Source: Amycolatopsis anabasis (GTDB taxonomy: Bacteria > Actinomycetota > Actinomycetes > Mycobacteriales > Pseudonocardiaceae). Taken from it: 64,000 nucleotides of DNA. This document shows positions 9,296-17,713 of the stretch, piece by piece. A program made the position numbers and the translations under genes. Within the stretch, counting starts at the first letter, position 1. Every line of letters begins with the position of its first letter. The notes below the pieces were generated by a model that saw only the letters and a list, made by a program, of their open reading frames with translations, did no database searches and was not told where the DNA came from. The stretch covers positions 1 to 64,000 of the forward strand of contig NZ_VTHK01000012.1 of assembly GCF_009765355.1 (NCBI RefSeq). The letters run 5' to 3'.

Positions 9296-9834
9296 GCATT
9301 CCCCACACCGTCGACACCAGCCGTCGACTGCCCGCCCACGGCCCGGCCAGCATCGCCCGCGGAATTCCGAACCCACCGGGCATCTGCGCCACCGCGGACC
9401 CCTGGATCCTCTATTTCGAGCGGCGCGGGTGGACTTGCTCGCAACGGTTCGGCACGACCGAAGCCCTCTTCGTCTTCCGATGGGGCTTTCAGGGTCAGTT
9501 CCACGACGGCCGGGTCCGCGCATGCGACCCGCTTGATCACGGCATGAGCGAACTCAGCGTTGAAATCGCCCTCACCGGTGGAACGTGGCGGGCCACGATC
9601 ACCACCTGCGGGGTCACTGAGGGCTGCGCCGAACACCAATGCTACGTGATCGAGATAGAAATGTGCCGCCCCGATTTCCCACGCATTCTCAGCCTGCTGG
9701 AACAGCACGCAGCGACCCTCGACAGCCACAAGCTCGCGTACTGTCTCATCTTTGGTGCCTGCTCACTCGATCCCCGCTATCGCTCGCCACAAACCGCTAC
9801 TGCCGAACGCGCCATCATCCTCCTTGAGAAATAG
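9292..9834 (+). CDS. hypothetical protein coupled to STAND gene 1
   Basis: 180 aa. Its ATG overlaps the STAND stop codon (ATGA), indicating translational coupling. No family recognised. Six cysteines and several tryptophans occur (PPGICATADPWILYF; RRGWTCSQRF; TTCGVTEGCAEHQCY). No TM or signal peptide. By position it is the third component of module 1, but it shows no obvious similarity to the third gene of module 2 (19735-20358). Confidence 0.65.
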   Translation: MSIPHTVDTSRRLPAHGPASIARGIPNPPGICATADPWILYFERRGWTCSQRFGTTEALFVFRWGFQGQFHDGRVRACDPLDHGMSELSVEIALTGGTWRATITTCGVTEGCAEHQCYVIEIEMCRPDFPRILSLLEQHAATLDSHKLAYCLIFGACSLDPRYRSPQTATAERAIILLEK

Positions 9835-10077
9835 GAAACCGATTGCTTGCCCCACTACGCAATCGCGCGGCCACCAGGATGCTCACCAGTGTCTACACCC
9901 AGGAGTTGGCCCTGCTGCCAGAGGAAGCCCCACCAAACCCACGAAGACAGCGCATTCGGGGATGTCATGGCAAGGCGTCTTGACCGCCTCCCCAGGACGC
10001 GGCGGTCGTGACGTCCGAAACTCGGCCGATTAACCGGCTGGGATCAAGAAGGAGAACAGAACAGAGGTGGATTCATT

Positions 10078-11076
10078 GTGACAATGTGGAGAAAAGTGGG
10101 TGGTCTCGCCGCGGCATTGCTTGTCGCGGTCACCCTGGCTTTTGCCGGTCCCGCGAACGCGATCGTGGGCGGCATCCCGGCAACGGAGGAATACGCCTTC
10201 GCCGGGTCGGTCCAGTTGGAGCACAAGGGCGATCCGCGCTGGCACAGCTGCGGAGTCACGCTGATCACGGCTTGGCACGCTCTCGGGTCTGCCCACTGCC
10301 ACACCAACGACGAACCGGGCGGGTCGAAAACCTTCCGGTACGACGGACACGAAGGGAACCGGTCCGACGTCGCGGCGGAAGGTCCGCCGATCGACTGGGA
10401 GAATCCGGCACTGTTCCGTGTGGTATTCGGCAGTCACGACCGGCACCACGGCACCGAAGAGCGGCGCGTCGCACGGATCAGCAAGTCACCGCTGTGGAAC
10501 AAGCTGAAGCCGGGTGCTGTGAAGGGCGACCTGCTGTTGCTGACCTTCGATCGCCTGATCACCACGATCCGACCGGCGGGTTTGGCCATGGTCGACCCAC
10601 GCCGGCCGGTGCGGGAGATCGGCTGGGGTCTGCACTCGGTCGACGATCTGGGCAAAGGGCCGGTGCCGCGGTACCTGCACGAGGCGGACGCGCCCGGCGC
10701 GGTGCCCACGTCGCGGGACTGCCGGGGCGCGGAGATCGGCGTGGACGAGATCTGCGTCCTCAAGGGCCGCGACGTCAACGACCGCCGGAAGCGGTCGGGG
10801 TACTGCTTCGGCGACTCGGGCGCCGGGGCACTGCAGCGGGGCTGGGACGGCTGGTGGTACCTGGTCGGCACGGTCAGCCGGGGCCCGGACGGTCCGCACG
10901 GAGAACCCAGGTGCGCCACCGACGCTGTGTTGAGTAACCCGATGTTCCCCGGTCACACGACCTGGATCCTCGGAGCGATCGCCCAACAGGCCGGTGCCAG
11001 CGTTCGAGTAGCCGGACTACCCGAAACCGGTGCACCCGGCGCAACTCATCCGGCCGTCCTGCCGGATGCCGCATAA
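10078..11076 (+). CDS. secreted trypsin-like serine protease (S1), divergent
   Basis: 332 aa, GTG 10078 after AGAGGTGG. A signal peptide (residues 1-28, ending GPANA) runs directly into IVGG (29-32), so no separate propeptide is needed. The catalytic residues are His73, in TAWHALGSAHC, an unusual expansion of TAAHC; Asp151, in KGDLLLL; and Ser247, in GDSG, followed by AGAL instead of GP. The C-terminus is an Ala/Pro-rich tail. It is separated by 243 bp from module 1, has its own ribosome-binding site, and is closed by a double hairpin. The substrate is unknown. Confidence 0.88.
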   Translation: MTMWRKVGGLAAALLVAVTLAFAGPANAIVGGIPATEEYAFAGSVQLEHKGDPRWHSCGVTLITAWHALGSAHCHTNDEPGGSKTFRYDGHEGNRSDVAAEGPPIDWENPALFRVVFGSHDRHHGTEERRVARISKSPLWNKLKPGAVKGDLLLLTFDRLITTIRPAGLAMVDPRRPVREIGWGLHSVDDLGKGPVPRYLHEADAPGAVPTSRDCRGAEIGVDEICVLKGRDVNDRRKRSGYCFGDSGAGALQRGWDGWWYLVGTVSRGPDGPHGEPRCATDAVLSNPMFPGHTTWILGAIAQQAGASVRVAGLPETGAPGATHPAVLPDAA

Positions 11077-11088
11077 CGTAAACGAACG

Positions 11089-11156
11089 GCCCCTGGTGCT
11101 CACCCCAACGCACAACTCGGGCGGGCACCAGGGGCACCCCGCGCGTCGCGCGGGGT
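11089..11156 (+). terminator. double hairpin terminator after second S1 protease
   Basis: GCCCCTGGTGC pairs with GCACCAGGGGC (11089-11099 and 11125-11135), followed at once by ACCCCGCGC-GTC-GCGCGGGGT (11136-11156). Confidence 0.7.
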
Positions 11157-11240
11157 AGGAGGTGTGCCGCTGGTCGCGGGCCGGGTGCACCGCGCACCGG
11201 TCCGCGCAGGGCCAGTCATGTGGTGACAGGAGGTTGTGCC

Positions 11241-11729
11241 GTGCCACTCGACGAGGCTGCGGCACCGGGTGGAGAGGCCGCGCAGCTGGCGGTGATCACC
11301 GCTGCCCTGGACGTCCTCGCGCCCGCCGACGTGGACGGAGTGCTGCAGACCGTGCGCGACGGAGTGCGCGCCGCGGCCCGCTGCGGCCTGGCCGCTGCCC
11401 GGGATCCGCGGTGGCGGGCCCGGCGACGCAACGCCGAGGCGGTCGAGCACGCCCTGGCCGAGCACCTGGCCCGCACCCGCGCCATCCACGAGGCCGCCCT
11501 GCCCGGTCCCGGCGAGGTGGACGAGGCGCTCACCGGGTCCGGCGCCGACGCCGCGGTGGCCGCGATCAGCGCGTTCAGCCGCACGGCTGAACGGGTTCTG
11601 CGCGTCGCCGCCGGGCAGGCCGAGGACTGGACGGACCGGACCGTGTGCTGGACCTGCACCCGGCTGGTGCGCGAACTCGCCGAATGCTGGGACGGCCAGC
11701 ACCCCACCTACGCCCACCGCCTGGGCTGA
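11241..11729 (+). CDS. hypothetical helical protein (162 aa)
   Basis: GTG 11241 is chosen because GGAGG lies 7 nt upstream. Ala- and Arg-rich, almost entirely helical, with no TM. Near the C-terminus a CWTCTRL motif and a final Trp are present. It may be a small regulatory or structural protein. Function unknown. Confidence 0.65.
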   Translation: MPLDEAAAPGGEAAQLAVITAALDVLAPADVDGVLQTVRDGVRAAARCGLAAARDPRWRARRRNAEAVEHALAEHLARTRAIHEAALPGPGEVDEALTGSGADAAVAAISAFSRTAERVLRVAAGQAEDWTDRTVCWTCTRLVRELAECWDGQHPTYAHRLG

Positions 11730-11838
11730 CCCGGGCCACCAGGCCACATCGGACGCAGCCCGGTGAGGTAACGGGTAGGGGTGTTCGGGCGACGTCCAGG
11801 ATCATCACCTGCATGTGCACCGAACGGGGGCGAGCCTC

Positions 11839-12495
11839 ATGGCCCACGCGACCGCCACCGCGCCGCGCTGGCTGCGCCTGACCTACCTCGTGGCCCCGAT
11901 CGTCTGCCTGACGTTCCTGCTGGTGATGACCACCCTGGCGTTGTGGACGCGCGAACTCGCCGCAGCCGTGACGTTCGGCGGCGCGCTCACGCTGCTGCTG
12001 GCCGCGGCCAGCTGGCTGGCGTGGCTGGGGTTCGCCGAGGAACGGCACACCAGCCCGGCGATGACCGACCGCTACCGGGCGCTGCTGCGGCAACTGCCCG
12101 GCCCCGACGACCGGGTGCGGTGGAACGTGCGCGACAGCACGACCACAATCATCCCGGTCCACCAGCGCGGCACCGCCGGAATCCTGCGGCGCGGGTACGT
12201 GCGGCTCGACCGGCAAGAGCTGTTCCAGGCTGCGGCCGACGGCGGCGGGCCGGTGGTGTACGAGCGGTTCTGGCTGCACAGCCGACACTCGATCGTGACC
12301 CGCCGGGTCAGCGCCTTCCGCATCGGCACCCTGCCCAACGGCATGCCGATCCCCGGCCCGCTCCCATGCCGCACAACCGGCTGGTGGGAACGCGTGAAGG
12401 CCTTCCACACCCTGATCCGGACCGGGATCGCCACCGCCAGCGTCGACGAACTCGACAGCCTGCTCGCCGACCTGGCCGCCGCCGACATCCGATAG
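11839..12495 (+). CDS. membrane protein, two TM helices
   Basis: About 218 aa from ATG 11839 (GTG 11815 possible). Two hydrophobic helices close to the N-terminus (LTYLVAPIVCLTFLLVMTTL and VTFGGALTLLLAAASWLAWL) are followed by a roughly 150-residue soluble domain rich in Arg and Asp. No family recognised. Convergent with the STAS gene. Confidence 0.7.
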   Translation: MAHATATAPRWLRLTYLVAPIVCLTFLLVMTTLALWTRELAAAVTFGGALTLLLAAASWLAWLGFAEERHTSPAMTDRYRALLRQLPGPDDRVRWNVRDSTTTIIPVHQRGTAGILRRGYVRLDRQELFQAAADGGGPVVYERFWLHSRHSIVTRRVSAFRIGTLPNGMPIPGPLPCRTTGWWERVKAFHTLIRTGIATASVDELDSLLADLAAADIR

Positions 12496-12517
12496 CCCGA
12501 CAGGTTCCTTGGGTTGT

Positions 12518-12901
12518 TCAGGCAGCCAGCGCCGCCGCCCGGGTGTCGAACAGGTGCAGATGCTCGGTCAGGCCCACGATTTCCAGCGGGCGGCGCACCG
12601 GCCGGTGCCCGCCCACGACACGGAAGTCGGCGTGGGCACGCTCGGCCTTGGCCTCGACCCGCATCAGCGTGGTCACGCCCGCGCAGCTGAAGAACGCGAC
12701 CTCGCTCAGATCCGCGACCAGCACCGCGGGTGGCGGCGGGTCAAGCGCGTCGACCAGGCACGCTGACCACGTTCCCTGGGTGGACAGGTCGATCTCGCCC
12801 GTGGCCGTCACGACCACCACGCCAGGCTGGGGCATCGTCACGGTCACGCACAACACCTCACGCGACGACGGCGGCCTCGTGGTGCGGTGGCTGCGGGTCA
12901 T
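12518..12901 (-). CDS. STAS-domain anti-sigma factor antagonist
   Basis: 127 aa; the start at 12901 has GGAGG 5 nt upstream. The fold pattern is that of SpoIIAA/BldG: VVVVTATGEIDLSTQGTW, then VLVADLSEVAFFSCAGVTTL, then FRVVGGHRPVRRPLEIVGL. The serine in FFSCAG occupies the place normally phosphorylated by an anti-sigma kinase. Such proteins release a sigma factor when dephosphorylated. No kinase or sigma factor is in this window, so the partner is elsewhere. Standalone on the minus strand. Confidence 0.85.
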   Translation of the reverse strand: MTRSHRTTRPPSSREVLCVTVTMPQPGVVVVTATGEIDLSTQGTWSACLVDALDPPPPAVLVADLSEVAFFSCAGVTTLMRVEAKAERAHADFRVVGGHRPVRRPLEIVGLTEHLHLFDTRAAALAA

Positions 12902-13411
12902 CTGCGCCTCCCTGTTGCTGTTCGGCGCGGAGCTGGACAACGCACACCAGCCGCCGGTGGCGCTGCCAGCAAGAAAACGGACACCGTGTGTTCCATCGCC
13001 CTGCTCGGCCCCACGATGGAGCCGCCCACCGACGGTAGGCGGCCCGAGGGAACGCAACAACCACACCAAGGGGCTGTGGATCTCACTCGAAAGTGCACAC
13101 TGCTCAGGCACGATCCCCTGGCTCAGGCTCAGCCGCCTCAACCGCGATCCTCCCCAGGCACCCAGCCCCGCTCGCGCCCCCAACTCACGGTCGCTTAGTG
13201 AGCAGTTTCGTCACCTGCGGCGCCGTGAGCCCCTGACGAACCCACGGTAGGCCCCAGCCCCGGACAGAACCCGGCCGCTCGGAGCACCGGGTGTAGGCGC
13301 AACACTGGCGACGAAACCGAGCGACAGGACGCGGAGCCCCACGTCACCAGCCGCCCGGGCCCTCAATTAGATCAGCGAGCCGCGCGGAATCAGTTGTTCA
13401 CCGACGCTCGG
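12902..13411. other. 510-bp interval without a supportable gene
   Basis: Between the STAS gene start and the end of the next XRE gene. Short open frames exist on both strands but have no convincing start or composition. The STAS promoter should lie at its left side. Confidence 0.4.
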
Positions 13412-14644
13412 TCAACTCGCCATGTCGATGACGCCGTAGTGGGTGGCAAGGCGCGCGAAGGTCTCGCCTTGCCGCCGCGGCGCCCGGTCAACGAGGCGGT
13501 GCATGGTGGCCTTGCCCAGAGGCTGGTACTTTACCCAGTCCGGTGCGAGTTCGCGGGCTGTGGCGAGGTGGCGCAGGGCGCTTCGGTACTGGCGGAGGGC
13601 TGTGGCTGCCGAGGCAAGGCGGAGCTGGTGCCCGGCTTCCCAGAACGCGGGCACCTTCCCCCGGGCGCGCGGAACGGCTGCGGCCAGCCGGAGGGCCCGT
13701 TCCGGGTCGCCCGCGCGGGCTGCACAGTCGACCAGCTGCAGCGCCGCCACTCGGGGACCGAAGATGCCCGCTTCGGTGGCGCTGTCCGCGCGGGCGCGGA
13801 CAGCGGCCGCCCGGGCCTCGGAGAGTAGATCCTCAGCCCGGTCGACGCGTTGGGGTCGGGCGAACAACGCCGCGCTCGCGGCGTTGAACAGCAGGTTGCC
13901 GAACACGCCAGCGCGGTCCGAGTCGCGGTCGAGCATCGCGGGCTGGATCTGCTCGGCCGCTTGAACCGCGACCCGTTCTGCCTCGGCGGTCCGTCCCTGC
14001 CGGACCAGAGCCCAGGCCAGGTACCGCAGCGAGATGGCCCGTTCGACCTCAGGCGCATCGCACTGGCGGGCGGCGTCCAGCGCACGCTCGGCGGAGGACC
14101 AGGCAAGGTCTTCGTAGCCGATGCGTCCGGCCATGCCCGCGCCGAGCCGGTAGGCGGTGGACAGGATGCGGTGGGCGCTCGCGTTCTCCCTGCCGGAGCT
14201 GTTGCGGACAAGGCGGCGGGCGTCAACCAGCAGGACGGGTAGGGCGAGCATGGTGTCGTGGTGGCGGCCGTCGACGTAGGCGCGCCACGCGCGGTGCGTG
14301 GTGCGGGTGAGTTCGCCGAGGGTGAGGACCTCGCGGTCGTCGGCGAAGTCGTCGACGAGGCCTGGGACGTGCTCGCTTGCGGTGATGGCGCGGCGCAGGG
14401 CGGCGACGTCCAGATCACGCGCGGTGGGGACGAGCACGTTGCCGAGTAGCCTGTCGGCGGTCGTTCCCAGGGTGTCCGCGAGTTTCTGCAAGGTGTCCGG
14501 GCGGCAGTGCACACGGTGCCCCTGCTCGATCTTCGCCACGGTGCTGAGGCTGAGGCCCGCGGCGGTCGCCAGCTCGGCCTGCGAGATGTCGTGCGCCTTG
14601 CGCAGGCGGGCGAGGTTCTCCCCGAGCGCGTCTCCCCCGGCCAT
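13412..14644 (-). CDS. XRE-family regulator with TPR tail
   Basis: 410 aa, ATG at 14644 with CAGGAGG upstream. Residues 8-65 form a canonical XRE domain (ENLARLRKAHDISQAELAT, LSLSTVAKIEQGHR). The remainder is a TPR-like array (ISLRYLAWALVRQGRTAEAE; LRHLATARELAPDW). Same architecture as the 3121-4371 regulator, but a different sequence. A TATAGT hexamer on the minus strand at 14683-14688 could be its -10. It lies downstream of the Nudix gene on the same strand. Confidence 0.87.
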   Translation of the reverse strand: MAGGDALGENLARLRKAHDISQAELATAAGLSLSTVAKIEQGHRVHCRPDTLQKLADTLGTTADRLLGNVLVPTARDLDVAALRRAITASEHVPGLVDDFADDREVLTLGELTRTTHRAWRAYVDGRHHDTMLALPVLLVDARRLVRNSSGRENASAHRILSTAYRLGAGMAGRIGYEDLAWSSAERALDAARQCDAPEVERAISLRYLAWALVRQGRTAEAERVAVQAAEQIQPAMLDRDSDRAGVFGNLLFNAASAALFARPQRVDRAEDLLSEARAAAVRARADSATEAGIFGPRVAALQLVDCAARAGDPERALRLAAAVPRARGKVPAFWEAGHQLRLASAATALRQYRSALRHLATARELAPDWVKYQPLGKATMHRLVDRAPRRQGETFARLATHYGVIDMAS

Positions 14645-14683
14645 CGCACCTCCTGACCCACTCGCGCGTACGTGGGGTGATCA

Positions 14684-15199
14684 CTATAGCTCGGTGCGTG
14701 GTGTTCCGTCGTCGCAGAACACCAGCCCCTTACCGCGTGCTGCGGTCAGTGCGGCCTCCAGGCGACCTGCCAGCGCAGGCTTCATGCGGGACCGGGCGTC
14801 CGCGAGCGGGAGCAGGAAAGCTGCGCGCAGTTCACCGTCGCGGAGCTGCAGGCCGGACACCTCGTGTTCGGTGATGGTGCCGCCATCGAATATGAAGGCC
14901 AAGCCCTCGGGCATGCGGTCGACGGCATGGACGTGGTCGATCACTAGAAGCGCGCCAAGCGGGCGGGTAATGCCGATCTCTTCGCGGACCTCGCGTACCG
15001 CCGTGTCCCACGGAGCCTCGTTCTCATTCACGACACCGCCGGGAATGTCCCAATGCTCCTTATAGGTCGTTTCGACCAGCAGGATCCGGTCGTCCTGATC
15101 GCGGTAGAGGACGCCAGCGGACATGCGCTTGCGGGGCAATGAGCTCACGTACTCGTCGAACGGCTTCAGATCCAGGGGCACGAACCGAAGCCTACTCAT
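14684..15199 (-). CDS. Nudix hydrolase
   Basis: 171 aa, ATG 15199. A complete Nudix box spans residues about 55-77, with the pattern G-x5-E-x7-REVREEIGI, including the metal-binding REVREE glutamates. Nudix enzymes hydrolyse nucleoside diphosphates linked to another moiety; the substrate cannot be read from the sequence. It lies 39 bp upstream of the XRE regulator on the same strand and may share a transcript. Confidence 0.9.
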   Translation of the reverse strand: MSRLRFVPLDLKPFDEYVSSLPRKRMSAGVLYRDQDDRILLVETTYKEHWDIPGGVVNENEAPWDTAVREVREEIGITRPLGALLVIDHVHAVDRMPEGLAFIFDGGTITEHEVSGLQLRDGELRAAFLLPLADARSRMKPALAGRLEAALTAARGKGLVFCDDGTPRTEL

Positions 15200-15310
15200 C
15201 GCGCAGGCCGGGGTTTCTATGACATTGAGTGATAGAAGCGCTGCGTCGCAGTGGCGAAATGGTCACGCGGCGGTCTGTTTTCCCTGGTCAAACAGGTCGA
15301 TCATGAGGCC

Positions 15311-15742
15311 GTGAGCACGCCGGAGTGGCATTCCCAGAGCATGATCGACGCCACGGACCTGGCGGGGAGCCGAATTCGGATCGCCACCGGGCCCTCCACC
15401 GCGAGGACGGGTGAGTGGATCGGGTTACGCATCGGCGGTGAGGATGCTGCGGATGTATGGCTCACGGTCTGGCATGCGACGCAGTTGTATTGCGAACTCG
15501 CGACCGTGCACCGGTCCCGGCAATCGAAGGAAGTCCCGTTGCTGGGCCGGGTCAAGGGCCACCAGGTGCCGGTGGTGCTCGCCCGTCGAAAAGAAGGCAC
15601 CGAGGCGCTGGTGACGACGCTACGGATCGGTTGCGGCGCGACCACCGCGGCGCTTCTCAGTGACGACGCGGTCAAGCAACTACGCACCCAACTGAACGGC
15701 GCGCTCAAGGAACTGTTCGACAGAGGACCCACGTCCCGATGA
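15311..15742 (+). CDS. hypothetical protein (143 aa)
   Basis: GTG 15311 is preferred; GTG 15251 is also in frame. Unknown family. The sequence is beta-rich (IRIATGPSTARTGEWIGLRI; VWLTVWHATQLYCELA), ending in a helical segment. Its stop overlaps the next ATG (ATGA), so it starts a coupled run of four open frames up to the methyltransferase-like gene. Confidence 0.6.
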   Translation: MSTPEWHSQSMIDATDLAGSRIRIATGPSTARTGEWIGLRIGGEDAADVWLTVWHATQLYCELATVHRSRQSKEVPLLGRVKGHQVPVVLARRKEGTEALVTTLRIGCGATTAALLSDDAVKQLRTQLNGALKELFDRGPTSR

Positions 15743-15957
15743 GCGGCCAAGGGGTCGCCGCTGACATCACGAACCCGGGCGGGTCTGGAGCGGACGCACG
15801 GACCACACCAGGCATGCCCGGTCGTAGTGATGCGGCCGTGACCGGCTCGGGCACTTTGACAGGAAGGAGGCGGTGCGACGACATGAGCTGGCACACGAAC
15901 GCACACGGAACCGTGGAGACCGACGAGGGTGACGTGTTCGACAAGGACCAGGAGTAG
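15739..15957 (+). CDS. small hypothetical protein (72 aa)
   Basis: The ATG overlaps the preceding stop. Low-complexity Gly/Asp/Thr-rich N-terminus, then MSWHTNAHGTVETDEGDVF. An internal ATG at 15883 follows GGAGG at 12 nt, so the true product may be only 24 residues. The stop is 2 bp before the next start. Confidence 0.45.
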   Translation: MSGQGVAADITNPGGSGADARTTPGMPGRSDAAVTGSGTLTGRRRCDDMSWHTNAHGTVETDEGDVFDKDQE

Positions 15958-15959
15958 CA

Positions 15960-16949
15960 GTGCGCCTCACACCGGACGTCGGCACGATAAGCACCCGGCC
16001 ATCGCCGTCGACAGCGATGTTGGACGAGCTACCGGATGGGTATCTCGACCAACCGCATTCGGGGCGGATCGTCCACCACTGGCAACGACGCCACCGGATC
16101 CAGGACTCCGGCACGGACGCGATTCCGGCCACGGAATGGACCCCTTCGCCCGACAGAATGGCCGCTGAGCGGATCCGGGACCTGTGGCCGGCCGTGAGTC
16201 GCCTGCCTGTACACAGCCACGAGTTTGTGCGGCGCGCGACCACCGCGGCCTGGGACGCGGGAATCCGCCAGTTCGTCGATCTGCACCCCGGCATGCCCAG
16301 CGAGGGGTCCGTGCCCGCAGTCATCGCCGACCTGATCCGCCGCAACGGGCCCAACCAGGCGTCGAGCAACCACCGGACGAGGAACGCGCTTCTCGTGCAG
16401 GCAGACCCGCCGGTTCGCGCGCACTGGCAGCGTTACCAAGACCGAGCACCGGTTCCGCGGTTGTTCGACTTACTCGACGGAGATGTGTGCGACCCGCGCC
16501 ACATCAACGATCTGCTGTGTGAAGAGTCCGGAGTGGACATCATGAGGCCGGTGTGCCTGATCCTGGCCGGACTTCTCCATCAGTTCCACCGCGATCAGGC
16601 GGCCGCACTGTTGAGGGACTACCAGGCGTTACTTGCGCCAGGCAGCATGTGCGTGCTGACCCACCTCGCCGTAGTCCCGGCCGATCCCGCAGTGGCGCGT
16701 CGGGCACGCCGCGCACACATCGCGTTCAAGGCGACCTCCCATCCCGTCCGGCCCGCCACCCCGCAGGCGGTGGCCGACTTGTTCGCCACGCCAAGCTGGG
16801 CAGTGCTGGAACCCGGGATCGTACCGGCCTTTCAGTGGCGCCCCGACCCGGTTGCCACGCCGCACACCAAACACGACGGCCAGGCTGGACCGTTCTTGCT
16901 GGCCGCCGTGGCCCGCAAAAACCGACCTTCGTTCAGGCAACGCAAGTGA
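15960..16949 (+). CDS. SAM-dependent methyltransferase-like protein (DUF574 type)
   Basis: 329 aa, GTG 15960 behind CCAGGAG. The layout matches the actinobacterial S-adenosyl methyltransferase family (PF04672): an N-terminal 'SGRIVHHW' segment, RMAAERIRDLW, then FVRRATTAAWDAGIRQFVDL, a HPGMPSEG loop, NALLVQADPPVRAH, and LFDLLDGDVCDPRHI. The glycine-rich SAM loop (normally D-x-G-x-G-x-P) reads DLHPGMPS, so cofactor binding may be impaired. Substrates of the family are mostly unknown. Coupled to upstream small genes and followed by a 38-aa open frame. Confidence 0.7.
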   Translation: MRLTPDVGTISTRPSPSTAMLDELPDGYLDQPHSGRIVHHWQRRHRIQDSGTDAIPATEWTPSPDRMAAERIRDLWPAVSRLPVHSHEFVRRATTAAWDAGIRQFVDLHPGMPSEGSVPAVIADLIRRNGPNQASSNHRTRNALLVQADPPVRAHWQRYQDRAPVPRLFDLLDGDVCDPRHINDLLCEESGVDIMRPVCLILAGLLHQFHRDQAAALLRDYQALLAPGSMCVLTHLAVVPADPAVARRARRAHIAFKATSHPVRPATPQAVADLFATPSWAVLEPGIVPAFQWRPDPVATPHTKHDGQAGPFLLAAVARKNRPSFRQRK

Positions 16950-17065
16950 TGAGCGAACCCATGCGCACCAACGACAACTCCCAGAGCAGCTTTCCTGGGC
17001 CGACCGCAGATCTGGCGAACTATGGCTCAAAGCCCGACGCCGACGACCGGGTGACTTCGACGTGA
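16949..17065 (+). CDS. very short ORF (38 aa) after the methyltransferase
   Basis: The ATG overlaps the preceding stop by one base (TGATG). It encodes a polar Ser/Asp-rich peptide (MSEPMRTNDNSQSSFPGP). Its position suggests it may be translated; nothing in the peptide identifies it. Confidence 0.3.
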   Translation: MSEPMRTNDNSQSSFPGPTADLANYGSKPDADDRVTST

Positions 17066-17349
17066 GGCCCGCCCGCCGAGCACACCGGGACAACAACATC
17101 GTGCGGCACTGTCCCAATGGCTCCGCGCCCGACCCCGTGTGGCGCAGGGTGCAGTGCCCACGGGCGGCCTCGCCCGCCCGGCATCTGCGACCGCTCGGCT
17201 GGCGTCGGCCAGCGATTTCCATCTCACCGGGAAGCCGCCGGTTGCCAAGCCCGGCAGCGCCGTTCCTGTTGGGCGCTCTCGCCATGACGACCGATCTGGC
17301 TGCCGGATCCGCAGCTGGCGACACCGCCGCAATCCGCTGATGGCCGATC
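17066..17349. other. 284-bp interval before STAND module 2
   Basis: No gene with a convincing start. It presumably carries the promoter of the membrane/STAND module 2; no clear -35/-10 pair was found. Confidence 0.3.
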
Positions 17350-17682
17350 GTGTTCCGACCGGTGCTGTTCTTGATGCTCGTGCTCGCCCCCGTCGTGCTG
17401 TACCTCATAGCGCTGGGGATTCGTGTCCTGCGCCGCCGCCGCGCGGAATACCAGGCCAACCCGAACGCGATTCCGGTGCAGCAGATCCTGGTCCGAGAAC
17501 ACGCCGAGCGGCGGGCCCGCAGGCCGATCTGGCCGGTGGTGGACCGCGACCACGGAGTCATCCGGGACAACCGCCTCACCCGGATCCTGCCCGCCGTGGC
17601 TGGCAAGGCCCCGGAACGACCGGACGTCCGGGGACGGCCGCCCGCCCTATCCGATCTGCCACCGGGGAAACCATCGCCGTAG
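17350..17682 (+). CDS. one-TM protein of STAND module 2
   Basis: 110 aa, GTG 17350. The N-terminal TM helix (VLFLMLVLAPVVLYLIALGI) is followed by RVLRRRR and a cytoplasmic tail with 'TRILPAVA' and a Pro-rich end. Same layout and same position relative to a STAND gene as 6814-7164. It ends 31 bp before the STAND start. Confidence 0.65.
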   Translation: MFRPVLFLMLVLAPVVLYLIALGIRVLRRRRAEYQANPNAIPVQQILVREHAERRARRPIWPVVDRDHGVIRDNRLTRILPAVAGKAPERPDVRGRPPALSDLPPGKPSP

Positions 17683-17713
17683 TCCACCCCTTCAAGCGGA
17701 GGTCGCCGACGTC

